The translations under genes and the position numbers were made by a program. This document shows, piece after piece, positions 1-12,500 of a stretch of 64,000 nt of DNA (position 1 is its first letter; each line of letters begins with the position of its first letter). The notes under the pieces were generated by a model. That model had not been told where the DNA came from. It saw nothing but the letters and a program-made list of their open reading frames with translations, and did no database searches. Source of the DNA: Spizellomyces punctatus DAOM BR117 (taxonomy: Eukaryota > Chytridiomycota > Chytridiomycetes > Spizellomycetales > Spizellomycetaceae). The stretch spans positions 432,622-496,621 of the forward strand of contig NW_015971544.1 of NCBI RefSeq assembly GCF_000182565.1, given 5' to 3'.

Positions 1-679
1 GGTCCCTTGACGGATTGATAGCATCCTGCAGGTTCTCACATTAGAGGCCAATTGATGCCCACAAATGCAACTGGTGTGGTCTTACCTTCCAAGTACCATT
101 TTTTGGCTCTATCTTCGGGGGCAACTTCAGGGGGTAGCGGGGTGGAAGGAGTACCTTGATATGAGATGCTTCCATTGCCTCTACCGACTTCGTACACGGC
201 GATATTGAAGCCTAAACCGAGCGCCCTAAATCCACCACATCCACCGTCTATCTTTCCGCGCAGCGGACAAGGTGTTGAGCACTTTTGATCCGGAATTACT
301 CCACCTTTCCGCCAGTCCCCCGTCCATGGCCCTCCCAAACAGAGTCCCCCGCCATTTGTCACTTTATTCTGAGGTATTACTCCACAGGCGGTCAAGCCGT
401 ATGAATCGCACATTTGCAGGCACGCCTCCAGAGTTCCCTGCTGCCCGGTTTTCTCGACGACCTCTGACAGCGTCCCCAGGTTCACTGGGAAGATGTGATT
501 GTTTCCACTGGGGTCGTCTTCGTAGCAGCCAGCATATCTAAAGTCAAGCTGAATGGTCTCTGTGGACAGTCTATCAGCAAAACAAGTACGCGTTTTCGTC
601 GCTTTCAATACGCCTACCAACCTGCTGCCAGAGCACCGGTCGCCATCATTGCCAGAACGCTGTAGGAATTCAGGCGCAT
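1..679 (-). CDS. Secreted WSC-domain protein (3' end outside window)
   Basis: Model: exon 1 679-622, exon 2 559-86, exon 3 25 to beyond the left edge, with introns of 62 and 60 nt. Exon 1 encodes a short signal peptide (MRLNSYSVLAMMATGALAA). The mature part opens with YAGCYEDD and carries about eight spaced cysteines (ACLQMC, ACG, LCLGG, CSTPC, GGCGGF), ending in FNIAVYEV. That is the layout of a WSC carbohydrate-binding module. Exon 3 restarts with a GCYQS motif, so a second WSC module probably follows off the edge. WSC modules occur in fungal wall sensors and in secreted glucan-binding enzymes. Without the C-terminus I cannot say which this is. The ATG at 679 was chosen because it gives a signal peptide that joins in frame to the WSC exon. 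Confidence 0.75.
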
Positions 680-1259
680 TGTGACATGTTCATGATGTCA
701 AAAAAAAAAGGAGATTGCGGGCGAAACCCCTCGCACACTAATCATCTTTCATCCAAAGTGTCCAGAACACGTGACACCGGGGAGGAGATTCTGAACGTCA
801 CACTTGCTGGTCAGTTGTTGCGGAGCTGAAACTGGTCTGGCTTTATCATCAGTTCGATAGCGTAAGGGAAGCATTTGCTTTCATGCTTTTAACGAAAACC
901 AGCAAATGATTTGTAGTTATGTGTTGTCGTTTTGTCCAGCATTTGGGGGGGATTATCGCCCAGTTCGCCCCGACAAGGGCTATCCAGCTGACAAGGTGTC
1001 GCCCAACAGGAACAGCCAGCGACTAGAGTGGGTGCCAATGAGTGGTCTAATCCCGTCCGTGCTCCAATTGCAATCCTATCTATTAGTTGTAGCGAGTCGG
1101 TGGCCAGCAGTCCGTAATATCTACCAAATCCCAATTTGGTCAAAGTTGACAGTCTCCGTATTAAACATCCCGAAATTAAGCAACTCCACAACTATATACA
1201 AAATTAATCCAGAATACATGTCAGACAATATACAACAGTCAATCTCTCCACCGCAAGTT
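680..1259. other. Intergenic, no gene seen
   Basis: Upstream region of the WSC gene and 3' flank of the R-SNARE gene. Short open frames here have no recognisable product. Confidence 0.5.
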
Positions 1260-1705
1260 TCACTGAGTAGAAGGCAGAGGGGTTGCTGCCACAGGAGCGG
1301 ACGACCCGGCTGATCTCAATGCGCCAGTTTGCCACAGGACGATCAGGATCACCACCGCTAGCAAGAACAGCACAAGACAGGCCAGACAGACTTGCATTTT
1401 GACATTCTGCCACCACATTTTTCTTCGCACTTCTTTGGCAGACTTTTTGAACCGATTCGCTTGCGTTGCGAGGTTCTCTGTTTTCCCCTGTAGCTGTTCG
1501 AGATTCTCCCCTCGTGCCATGAGCTTTTGGATATTATCTTGGGCAATATCGACAGTTTCATTGACTTCTTTCAACACCTGTGAATGACAACATTATAACC
1601 AAGTCCTTCTGAGATTGTACACCTTCTGTCAATTACCTGTTCGGTTTTGGTTGGCACCGGCTGGTATGAAGCAGCCTTCCCATTGTTTGCTGGAACCGCT
1701 TGCAT
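1260..1705 (-). CDS. SNC1: R-SNARE / synaptobrevin (VAMP-like)
   Basis: Exon 1 is 1705-1637 and exon 2 is 1577-1260, joined across a 59-nt intron, giving 128 aa. After a short polar N-terminus there is one R-SNARE coiled coil of about residues 24-85. The zero-layer arginine lies in ARGENLEQL, and the C-terminal half reads KTENLATQANRFK and RRKMWWQN, typical of VAMP/Snc proteins. A single transmembrane anchor (VCLACLVLFLLAVVILIVLW) follows, then about 23 luminal residues, an unusually long tail. There is no longin domain, so this is the exocytic/endosomal Snc type rather than Ykt6 or Nyv1. It would sit on secretory vesicles and pair with plasma-membrane Q-SNAREs. Confidence 0.93.
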
Positions 1706-2626
1706 GATGTGACAGTGGATATCAACGGTCTGGGGGAAGCTCTGGAGATGAATGCAAATAATCCAACGCTTTAAAACGTTCGAGCCGTTGAGTAGCTAGC
1801 GCGGGGCGGAGCAGCTCGACGTTGCAAGGCTGAGTGCCCTGTGGCACAGTCATCGTTCTCTGTATGCTAAAGGCAACGACGTTTCGCTGACATCTTCTTG
1901 GTTCAGATTCTTGCCCTGAACTACCCTCTTGACCTGACTCTAGGTATAGTGTTCGGATCGGAGAAGTTGACATGAGAATATGGTTCGCAAGGTGACGCTG
2001 GTATAAGTCTTACCTGGTTGGCGTGCCTGGCCTTGTTCATCCCGTCCGTCAAACACGGTCGAAACTCTTTCTTTCTTTCTGGCCTGTGCCTAGCACAGAC
2101 TGTTTATGATTAGCCCGCATATGACTAGCCCGCATTGCTATTTGTTTATTGCAAACTTATGGCGACGAGAATGTCATTGATCTCCAAGTGGTTGGCATTG
2201 CCCGACACGATGGAATGATTATGTAACGCCTCGATCAGTTTTACACACTTGGGCGGCGGTGCAAGTTCAAAAGCATTCTCCTGGCCTCAATTTCCACCTG
2301 GCATGGCCCAGATTGCGTCCCCGAGCGCAGAGATGGTAGCAGCGGCTGCGACGGGCATATTGTATATTAAATAGGGCAGCAAAGGCGACTGAAAGTATAA
2401 ACAAATGACCATCTTTCCGGGTCGCGTTTACATAATCTTCTCGTTAGCGTCGTCCTTCCAGGAGACATCCGCGGAGAGCTTAGGCCCAGGAGATTCACCA
2501 GGAGGTTCCAACGACGCTCTTGGTAGGCCCCCCTGCGTTGCGAAGGAAGGTCATGCAACCGGAAACTTTCGTATTGTGGAGAATTCCGGAGCGGAGGATT
2601 TTGGAAAAACCGCAGTTCCCGAGGGT
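1706..2626. other. Intergenic, R-SNARE upstream region
   Basis: No supported gene. It holds the presumed R-SNARE promoter and a short CTTT run near 2066. Confidence 0.4.
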
Positions 2627-2634
2627 TATAAAAA
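2627..2634 (+). promoter_or_regulatory. TATA box of a small unassigned transcription unit
   Basis: TATAAAAA stands just before a pyrimidine-rich stretch on the plus strand. No protein gene that I recognise lies directly downstream. Confidence 0.4.
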
Positions 2635-2654
2635 GGGCAGCATTTCTCGCCTCC

Positions 2655-2945
2655 CCCCCGCTTCTTCTCTACGCGGTGGGGTTTTCTTGTGCTTTGGTTT
2701 TTGAGGTGGTATTTGTTTTGCTTTGTGTTTTGTGTTTTTTATGTCAGGTTTGTAAGGTCGGGTTTCTTTCTTGTCTTCTTCTTCTTCTTTATTTCCTGCC
2801 GCGTATTCTAGTCTTCTCGTTGGTTGAACAGGACTGAGTGACCCGCGTTGGGGGAGCGGCACCCACGATCCACCTCGGTGGGAGTGTTCTCTGGTTCCGG
2901 CCAGGGGGAGGGCCTGTCTACAATAAAGGAAGAAAACAATAATAA
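2655..2945 (+). ncRNA. Possible spliced non-coding RNA or small-peptide transcript
   Basis: The TATA box is followed by a T-rich leader, a GTAAGG donor at 2752, a pyrimidine-rich stretch, an AACAG acceptor ending at 2831, and AATAAA at 2922-2927. The second exon is GC-rich and can fold (CCCAC near 2870 opposite GTGGG near 2880). Spliced with the GTAAGG donor, the only ATG (2741) gives six codons. With the weaker GTTTGT donor it would give about 33 codons. I do not recognise an RNA family, and the ends are guesses. Confidence 0.25.
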
Positions 2946-3582
2946 GGAAGAAATGTGCAGGAAGCTTTCAAGTGCTGTCCTCTCCCAAATCCAACTATGC
3001 ATTCTATGGTGTCCAAACGCGCTCGCAAGGAGATGGTATCAACCAGATCGTCCACAATTCATGTCAAATATAGACATTGTTGGCAGAGATTATCATAGAT
3101 CCGGTAAACTACTCGAAATGTGTCCAATGGGCACATTATCATCCATGAGTACAGTTTTGCAGTCCGGCCTACGATTCTCATCCGAAAAAGGGATTGATTG
3201 ACAACGCAGGACGCCCTTATCACGTCTCTGAAACCTATAAAACGTGTGGCATCTGCTATCATAGTCATCCAAGACTGGATGAATAGAGAGTACCTGGTTG
3301 CTCGGGCTGTGTATGCTGCGACGGGTATCGCTTCAAGAGCATATGCTTGCATGTTTTCGAATTGGAGATAGAGTTCGCACACGTACTGTGTATGTTGGAC
3401 ATAATTGAGCCTCCGATGTAATCAATCGATGTTCATCAGAGCACTGATACAAGTTAACGTTATTTAAATCACAGTTTCATTACATTAAACCAACCCAAAA
3501 ATTATGTACAATTAAACGTTCAGTTCAACAGTGGAACCAATAAATACAATCTACTACTAGCACGTTGTCTAATCGCTCGCCT
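2946..3582. other. Intergenic, no gene seen
   Basis: AT-rich in the right half. A 107-codon open frame on the minus strand (3059-3382) has no recognisable motif and no splice context. Confidence 0.4.
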
Positions 3583-6500
3583 CTAAGCTATTATAGTTTG
3601 CACCTCCTTATTCACCATCCTGTATCCTGCCATTTCCTTCTCTCGCTTTATTCTTCTCATCTCGCTCTCAAGGGTTTGTCTGGCTGATATCTCTTTTGTC
3701 AGCTGGGCGGAATGCTCGGCTCGCAAGTCAGCCACCAGCTTTCTAAAGTCGGCTCTCATTGACGCTGCGGATGATGGAGCTCCATCACTTGAAGATCCTA
3801 GTTTTTCAATTGACAAATCTTGTATCTGCGCTTTCAAGGCATCGAGCTCGGCCTTTTGCTTCGAGACAAGTTCGTTGTGCTCAGCTGCCTCAGTTTCCAG
3901 CTCTTTATTCGAGCGAGTCAGCTATAAAGGCACTCGATGTCAGCAACAGCTCGTGTATAGACCAGACAAACAGAAATCAAACTTACTTTTTCATATTCTG
4001 ACTCCAATTTGCTGAGCTTGCGTCTCATGATTTCTTCACGGTATCTACAGTCTTCCATTTCTTCCACCATGTCCGCCTTGCCCTTTTTCAAATCCATCAC
4101 CATTATCTGCATGGTCTCCACTAAGCGCGAACCTTCGGCAAACTCTTTCTCTTTTGCCGCCATAGACTCTTTATATTGAGCCAGCTCGCTGGTGGCACGT
4201 TCAGCTTCTGCTCGTGCGTTTGAGATTTCCGACTCTTTGTTCTCCAACATATCCTGTATTTCCCCAATCTCTCCAGCTATGGATAGTGCCTCCTGAAGCT
4301 GCTTCTCCTTTTCGTCCATCCTTAGCCGCAGGGAAGTAAGCTCTTCCTCCTTTGAGTCTACCTGAATGCGTAAGCTCTCGAGCTCGGCAACCATGGAGCT
4401 CGCCTCTGCTTCTGCTTCTTGAGCTCTCTTTTCTGCCTTTGCCAGGTCTGCTTCTATCTGCTGCAGACGAGACTCAGCTTGCGCTTTCTGTTGCGTAAGG
4501 TCCGCAAGGCTGCTCTCCACCCTCGCCTTCTCATCTCGCAAGGCAGTCTCAATGGCATCTTTTTCTCGTTGCAAGGAATCGATTTCTTCCTGCAGCCGCT
4601 CTCTTTGCTGGAAGAACTGCTGTTTTGATGTAACCAGGGCAGTTTCGGAGACATCCAGTCGAGCGCGCATTTGCTCTGTATCCGTTGTCAAGGAAGCAAT
4701 CTCCGCATCATATGTCTGGCGCAGCTCAGTCAAAGCTCGCTCGTGCTCAGCACGTAATGCTTCAACATCGTCAGATGATGATGATACGCTGGCTTTGAGG
4801 CTTTCCTCCTTTTCTATCGATTTCTCTTTCTGTCCTTCTCCAACAACCATATCCTTTCCCATGTTTTCCCATCTCGTCCGCAAGTCACTGCATTCTCGCC
4901 GTGCCATCAGTAGGTCATCAGTAAGCCCGTCCAGCTCTTCCCGTTGACTGTTCCGCAGCAACTCCATTTCATTCCTATGTTTTTCTTCCATTGATCGTGC
5001 TTGTTCCATTAGTTCACGGTCGAGATCTGCAAGTTGCTCTTTAATATCTGAACACTCCTCTTCCAAGTCATTGCGCTCTCTTCTGAGCTTCTCCAGCTCA
5101 GCAACAACTTCCTCTAGGCGCTCGGATTTCATTGTCACCTCCTTCTCAAGAAGCCCTATGCGGTTCTCATATTGAGTGCGCTGAACCTCCAATTCTTCCT
5201 GTTGTTTGTCAACACTCTGCGACAGATTTCGGGATGCGTTCAACGAGTCTGTAGACCTTACGAGAGCCAATTCCCGCACCACGGAAGCATGATCTTCCTT
5301 TATGCGGTCTCGTTCCGCTTGAGTTTTCCGCAACAATATCTGCAACTCGGCCAGTTCCTTCGTCGACCCAGAACGAGCATTCTCCAATTCGACCTCCCTC
5401 ACAGCCACGTTTTCAACATGTCGCTGTACATCTTGAAGTTCGGATGCAAGAGAGGCGCGCTCTTTGAGAATTTCCTCAACACCGTTAATTAAAGCGTCAA
5501 CAGAAAACGCCTGATGATCGCGTTTGCGCATGGTCGCTGTTACTTGGGAATAGAGTTGACGGCATTTGGCAAGGTCTTCCTCAGAAATTGCCATGGCGGT
5601 AACATTCTTTGATAACTGTCGCCGCAAATCCGCAATAAGTGACTCTTGCTGCTGAACCTTGGCATCCAACTTTAAGGATTCAGAAGAGGACCTAGTATTG
5701 TTCCCTTGGCGCATAATATTGCTGTTAATACTTCTTAATGAAAGGACCGACTTGTTCTCGTCGTCATCTTCCGTTTCCGTGTCAGAATCTGACTTTGGAC
5801 CTCCTCGAGGGCTCTTTAACAACGTGATCGGAGACGGTTGTTGTCCCTCCTGGCGCATTTCTTCCAGCTGCCGCCGCAAATCACTCGATATTTCCTGTTC
5901 CTCATTCAACTGAAGCTTTAATCGCTCACGTTCCAAGACAGCGTCCCTCAATTGTGCACCAAGCACCGATCGCATACTCTCCGATTGAGTGGCAAGCTGC
6001 TGTGACATCTGCTGACGGTACCAGACACTAGATCTAGCTGGTTTCTCATCCCCAGATGACGGTGTCGTCGAGAGTGCTGCTGCTGCGGCCTTCATATCGG
6101 CTTGATTTGTAACTTCCTCGTTTTCTGCTAGCAGATCTGCAATGGTCTGGTTTTTGGCTTCCATGGCGGTAACATTTTCGTCCAACTGCAGCTGAAGCAT
6201 TGCAATGTTGTCACGCGCAGCAGTCAATTCCTCCATTGTCGCTGCCAGCTCTGCACGGGTGGTAGCCAAATCAAGTTGTGCTTTGTTGTAGTCGGCAGTG
6301 GATGGGGTCCCTCCCAACTGAACCTGTTGCCTAAACTCGCGCGTCATCCGAGCTTCTCTCTTTGCTTCCGCTGCCAGTTTGCGAATCGGTTCCTGCTCAT
6401 ATTCAAGTCGTGTGATGGTGTTTTTCAGAGCTAGATTCTCGCGCTCTTGTTCTTTTATCCGAGTCTCCGCCGAGGCTAGTTTGCGTTGCAATTCCACTAC

Positions 6501-7976
6501 AGAAGACGTGTCACCGTCCATGTAGCGCGACGGCGAAAGTTCGTTTCCGTCTTTGGCGTTCGCAGCACCCCATCGTAGTACTCCACCAATATGCTTAAAT
6601 ACCATGCGCTCCACCTCGATCAATCGGCTGAGGCATCCCCAAAGCTCAGCTGCAATCGCATCCACCTTTTTATCAGCTTGTGCCAGTTGCTCTTTCGCTG
6701 CTTGGGCCTGAGCTCTATCCTTTGAATCAAGCCTTGCTAATGACAATGCTGCTTCTCGGATTTTTGTTTCGAGTGCTAGCCTACTTTGTAAGCTTGATAT
6801 CTGGTTCGATAGAGATTTAAGATCCTTCTTTCGCTCTTCGTACTTTTCAGCAGGCAAAACTCGAAAACGTGCAGCGTCCTGCATGGCTTCCCGCGCCATG
6901 AGTTGCATAATCATACCGTCAGCAACGTCAGCCATCGAAGATGTCGTAGTCACGGTAAAAGAGCTCAGCCGTTTCCCTCCAGGCATGAACGAATCGTTGC
7001 CGGTTTCTGTGTCTTCGTTTCGGTCGCTCCCATTTATCGTCGGCTGTTTAGCAAACGCATCAATAATTCGCATTTTTAGAATGACGTTCAAACAGGTATC
7101 TCCAATGATGAGCGCTGGGGACGGGGATGTGTTTCGCCCTATGTCATTCGAGGGATTTCTTGTCCGCGGAGGCACGGAAGGCGTACTGCTGGCAGATAGA
7201 AGTGAACCAGCGGAGGAGGAGGGAGAGACAGCTTTGCGAGGTGGTACTATCAATCTGGTCCTGACCGTACCAGCGGTGATCGGACCCATACGCGGTGGCG
7301 CTTGCAATTGGGGGCGCTGCGCACGAATATTCGAGAGATCATTAGGGGAGTACGTTAGATGTTCACCACGTTTCTTACATACCTCGTGATCTGAACCTCC
7401 TCTTGGAGATGATCCTGAAGATACGCTAGTTTTCGATGCATGCGAGGACTCGGATGATCGACTAGGGGATGTCTGACGATTTCTGCTGCCTTTTCCGCGT
7501 CCTGGTAGGAGCTTCTCAATATCAGCCAGAATCTTATCAGACTCAAAATCTAGCCCGTCGTTCATGTCACTAGAGCTCTCTGAGCGATCTACGTTGGACT
7601 CCTTTTCTTCTGCCACGAAGCTCAGATCGCTGTGACCGTTTAGGGATGGTGACATTTCCACAGTGAAATCTTCGAGCTGAGATAGCAGGCTTGAGATTGG
7701 ACGGGCACCCTTGCCTTGCTTGCGAGCTTCGGCCTTTAGCTGAAGCTGCAGAGTTAGCAATCTCCAAACACATTTCCGACTCGTTCATCAATGAACACAT
7801 ACCAGGTCCAAAGTCCCTGGGGCACGGCGCTTCTGCGCTAGCGCGCCCTTATCAGGAGGCTTTCTTGATGGGGGCACATTGCCCGAAGGTGGTGATGTAG
7901 TCCGACTAGCAAACTGGTTGGAAAAGAGTTAAAGTGGTGAATGGCGCGAAAAGGGACAGTCAGAGTCCCTTACCAT
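3583..7976 (-). CDS. Uds1-like (up-regulated during septation) coiled-coil protein
   Basis: Four exons: 7976-7974 (the ATG only), 7913-7803, 7745-3987 and 3921-3583, with introns of 60, 57 and 65 nt; 1403 aa. The first ~300 residues are Ser/Pro-rich and look disordered. Residues ~320-430 (LPAEKYEERKKDLK, then LALETKIREAALSLARLDS) match my memory of the fungal Uds1 domain. Most of the rest, ~430-1390, is heptad-rich coiled coil with a short Ser/acidic break (SDSDTETEDDDENKS). Proteins of this kind are elongated cytoskeletal or septation scaffolds. The start rests on clean splice signals and an in-frame join rather than a long first exon. The family call is from motif memory; a generic coiled-coil protein is the alternative. 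Confidence 0.72.
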
Positions 7977-8388
7977 AGCTTTCGCGGCAAGTATAAAGTT
8001 GCAAACCTGAATCCACAGACGTTAGTTTCACCTTCAGCTATTGCTCTCAAGTATCCATTTCTCCATACATACGTAGCCTGCAGGCTATCAAGCACTGTAA
8101 TGTGCTCAAGGTAAAATGCTTGCTTGTTTTTTGCCTGGTCAAATTTCTTGAAATGGGGTTGGAGTCAAGAAACTAGGAATTCGGGCAAAGGGCGCCTCAT
8201 CAAAGCGGATGAAACGGGGAGCTAAGCCATCCTTCCATATATGGTCATATAGCGGTTCCAATCAAGTTTCAAATTTAATTCTCATTTGGCAACCCTGCAG
8301 GCATCTTACTTTCAACCCAAAGGCCATATCGCAAAATCCCATTTCTTGCGGGTCGACCATCCATCCATCGTAGCATCCATCCATCCAA
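7977..8388. promoter_or_regulatory. Divergent promoter region
   Basis: It separates the minus-strand coiled-coil gene from the plus-strand eL43 gene. The only structure seen is a run of CCAT/ATCC units at 8358-8388, right next to the eL43 start codon. Confidence 0.4.
8358..8388 (+). repeat. ATCC-type microsatellite in the eL43 leader
   Basis: Two clusters of ATCC units are split by CGTAG and end at the start codon of the ribosomal protein gene. They may fall in the 5' UTR. Confidence 0.6.
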
Positions 8389-9070
8389 ATGGCTGTAAGT
8401 GAACTGCTTGTCGATCTTGTGGAGACGAACGTCGTCGTTTGTGGAGTGGAATGTTGGAGAATTTGGAATGGGGCGGGCATGGGGATGACATTTGCATGGC
8501 ACGAAATTGACATTTGGATTTGAAATTTGCAGAAACGCACAAAGAAGGTTGGAGTGACCGGAAAGTACGGTACCCGTTACGGTGCCTCCCTGCGTAAGCA
8601 GGTGAAGAAGATGGAAATCACGCAGCACGCCAAGTACACCTGTACTTTCTGTGGAAAGGTGTGTATTCTTGAAAGCGCGGCATATGGACACGAGTTTAGA
8701 AAGAGAGAGTTGAGAGTCCTGGTCTGGAGAAGTTGGGGGATGGAAACCATGTTTGAATATTGCGGAGAGGAACATATCCGAAAAGACAGAAACAGCTCCA
8801 TACTGGCGTGGACAAAAGATCGGAATGCTCATTTTGTTTTTTGTTTTTCAGGACTCTGTGAAGAGAACTGCTGTGGGTATCTGGAACTGCCGAAGCTGCC
8901 GGAAGACATTGGCAGGTGGTGCGTGGACTGTCGGTACCAGTGCTGCTGCCACTGTCCGTAGTACTGTCCGTCGTCGTAAGTTTTTTTTTTTTTTCGTGCA
9001 TTGTGATTCTCGAACTGTAAATCTGAAGCTTGCCCTATCACAAATAGTCCGTGAGTTGACCGAGGCGTAG
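8389..9070 (+). CDS. RPL43: 60S ribosomal protein eL43 (L37A/Rpl43)
   Basis: Four exons: 8389-8394, 8533-8658, 8852-8975 and 9048-9070, giving 92 aa, the normal family length. The protein starts [19 protein letters not shown]. It carries the four-cysteine zinc ribbon, CTFCGK in exon 2 and CRSCRK in exon 3, and ends VRSTVRRLRELTEA. It is a structural protein of the large ribosomal subunit. As in many fungal ribosomal protein genes, the first exon is tiny (Met-Ala) and the first two introns (138 and 193 nt) are longer than elsewhere in the window. Confidence 0.97.
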
Positions 9071-9589
9071 ATGCAGCTCGGGGATGGAGATGTTTGTGCA
9101 GGCTACATGGAGAGGAGCGACTGTAGATCAACGTTGGGTTATTCCCGCTGTGTGTACCAAAGCTCTCTGGGTACAATACATTTGAAATCAATAGTTCGAT
9201 TTTTGTTTTACCTGATGCGAGATGTGGAATGCTGTTAAAGAATTGGTGTCACGGTCCTGCCATCACGCTTTCGTCTATGAATTGGCGGTTCACACTGCAG
9301 TAGTTTCTCTCTAAAATCGTCCAATGCTTCCAATGATTGCTGGCACACGAGTTATCGTTCTGCTTGCCACTGTGGGCCTGTCGAATGCGTTACTGTCACC
9401 AGCTAATGAAACGTACAGCCACTCATGTCCATGGCAACAATAGTTCGTCCCAACTTACCACCAATACTCGCGCGGACGGTGGATGGGACGTGGTGAACGA
9501 CGACACTGGCATAAGTTTCCATCCGTGGACTGCCCATAACTGTTAAGTCTGGCGTACCCATCTTTATTAGCACTCTGCGATCGCTTGTC
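9071..9589. other. Intergenic between eL43 and the nucleoporin gene
   Basis: No gene supported. It should hold the eL43 3' UTR and the nucleoporin promoter. Confidence 0.5.
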
Positions 9590-12500
9590 ATGGCCGCAGA
9601 GTGGCAGCCAGAAGCGTGCCGTGTCCTTCATGATCTCCTGACCACGGCATTGCGATCTCCGTCCGCGAACGTTTCCAGGAAGCTTCAGGTTACCTTATCT
9701 CAGCTTGGGACAGTTCTGTGCAACCCTTTCCATGCGGAGCATAAACTTAAAACGGCCAAGAAGGAGCTCCAAGAAGGTTAGCTACTCTATACAAGCTGTG
9801 CACTGACGATCGTGATGAGGTAGATGCCCCCTCCGGCGAGTGTAGTGAATACTCCCGGACAGGGAAGCTAATCCGGAAAGGGGCTCTACTCGTCCTGTAC
9901 CGACTGTTGTTAAGACGCCTTTTTGGCAGAATGGAAAGCTAACTTGCGATGTGTGCCTGTGTCGTGTAGGAACGATTGTCATTAACGGAAGGCGACAGCA
10001 CGCCAATGCGCAGTTTGTCGAGGCAGCCATCTTTCTCTCTGATGTTCTTGATATCCATGAGACACGGGCTGCAGCTCTATTTCAATATGCTTGTGCTCAA
10101 CGTGCTCGATACGAGGGTTGGTCACCGATCAAGATTGCAGTAGATGCCTATCATACCGAGCGAGGTTATATGCTCGAGAGTGTGGTTCTACTTGTAACCA
10201 GATTTGTAGCCGGAAAAGCACCGGAGGAATCAATGGCTGGAGTCAAAACATTTTTGGAGGGAATGATTGAGCCAACTCCTTCTTACGCCCAGACATTGCT
10301 TAAATCGATGACTGATATGGAATCCAGAATTCAAAAGCTTACCAGAGATCCGACGCTCAATGGCATTCTGACACAAACGAAAATGCAGAACCTGGGAGTC
10401 GAAGATGATATTGTTGCGTTGCATACAAAATTCCTAGAAAAGGAGAGAACACGACTGGGGGATATATTCTATTATGTCACTGCCAGATGGAAGCTGGGTA
10501 GCGAGGAGTGCGTGAAGGTGCTACGGATACTGCAGAAGGCAGAAACTCCCAACCTTGTCACCGTTTCACTCTTGTGCGCGTTTATGATCAACTTCGATCG
10601 GTTTCACCCAACGATTGATCCTGACATGGAGGAAAAGGAAGATCCTGACGCTGGGGTAATAGATTTGCTGCAAAAAGAGATTCAAAGTACAGCATGGGTT
10701 TTGCCAGGACTGAGAGGCGTAGTCTGGACGCAATGGGCGTGTTTTCTTCACGGTTACTTTTTGAATAAATCGGACGCCGCGCCGCGAGATGACGGTTTGC
10801 ACATCTCTGCCAGGATGCAACAGGATACCGTGAGCCGCAAGTGGATGGAAAGTGTGGGTCGGCATCCTGATGCATACAATTTCTTGGTGGACTTTGTGAT
10901 ACCATTTCAGAGGAGTAAGGAGGAAATTCGGCTTGCAGAAGTGCGTGGAACTCCGACACTGTATATAGACGAGGAACTGCGTGAAGAGTACATATTCCGT
11001 GTGGAGCATCTCATCGACGGGATTCTGTTGCACCTAAGACGGTATTTGAAAGAAGTCAAGAACGCCGACGAAGATGCAACACGGGCTGCGGAGGAACCAA
11101 TCGAGCGTGGTCGCTTTGGAAGCTCCCACGCCCCTGTACCTAGCAGCTTGTCGCCACCAGGTGGTCCAGTGCGACGAACCGCGTGGGAAGCACTTTTATC
11201 CTTGATAACAATTTTGTATCGTGACCGACCTGATGCTGGGATGAGTTTTTGGAAGGATCCGCGGACCGATAGGATGGATTACGATAGAGCAGATGGCACT
11301 TTCTCCGAAACACTTGAGAAACAGGCCTTTGTGAAAATGGCAGCAGATGTTACGACCAGCCGATTTTTGAAAGCCTTCATCGATATGCTAGCGTCTCTGG
11401 CAACGGGCAAAGTGTCCGCTCAGGAAGTGCATATCCGACTCAATGCAGAAGTCAGCCAAAGTCAATTGGGCAAAGTCCTGTGGACAACGTTCTTTCGCTC
11501 TTTGACGGGTGCCATCGACGTTTTAAGTAGAGGCGCGCCTGAATTGAAGCCGGATGAATTGGGACTGATAATGGCTTTCCTGCGTCTTCTGCGCCAAGTC
11601 GTTAAGTTTTCTTATCATGCGCGGCGAGTTCTTTGCGATAATCAGCAGTTGCGAGCATTGTCCACTTTATTCCGGCTTCTTGTGAGCAGAGTTCCCGTTG
11701 AACTGAAAGGCGCATTGCTGGAGAGCATTGCTGCTTTTTGTATCCCAATCGGCAATTCATACGCTATCCAGAGTCAAGTGTGGTTGTTGCTGGAGCAAAC
11801 TCAGATTGTCCCCACAAAGCCACCAAATCGAGGCGCCCAGTTTACAAATGCATTGTACAGCGGCAGTTCGCAACCGATGCCAATATCTGATGACCGTCGT
11901 GATGGCATCGCTTATGATTTAGAGGAAAGAGAGCGCCCGATTAGGACATACCCGGAGACACTAGCATTTCTTCGACTCTTGGCAGTGCTATTGCATGGAC
12001 CGAAAAATGCGCAGATGGTGTCTGTGTTGGAACAACTTGGCTTACCGGAGCGCGCACCAGGAATAGGACCGTATATTCGATTTGTAGCTGACCATGTGTT
12101 CCTAACGGCGCAATCTCGAGAGTTCAATTACGAAGACGAAAGATGGGAAATGATATCCACCTGCCTGACAATTTTTGAGAAATCCTTGCAGTTGTTTGAT
12201 CTAGGCTCCCTTATGTCCGAAAGATGGGATGGCGATAAGGGCACCGGCAGTAATGCTGAGCAAGTTTTGACCGGTCATGGCGGATTTGGACCAAATATCC
12301 TCCACAATGCGCGATCGCTGGTGTTACATCCCGGATTTGAGATCGAAAGTCGCATTCTGAACGACTCCAAGTTTACCAAAAAACTTTTCGAACTCCTGTC
12401 CATCGGCGTAGAAAGCGTAAACGAGAGTATTGACAACGTACCACTGCGCGGACGGTCGGTTCTGCTAATCTTCCGGATTCTTCTGCGGGTGCTGCAGAAT

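Noticed and set aside
906-1313. 135-codon plus-strand open frame
   Set aside because: Overlaps the R-SNARE 3' end; composition and motifs are not protein-like.
3059-3382. 107-codon minus-strand open frame
   Set aside because: No known motif, no splice context and AT-rich flanks; cannot be supported as a gene.
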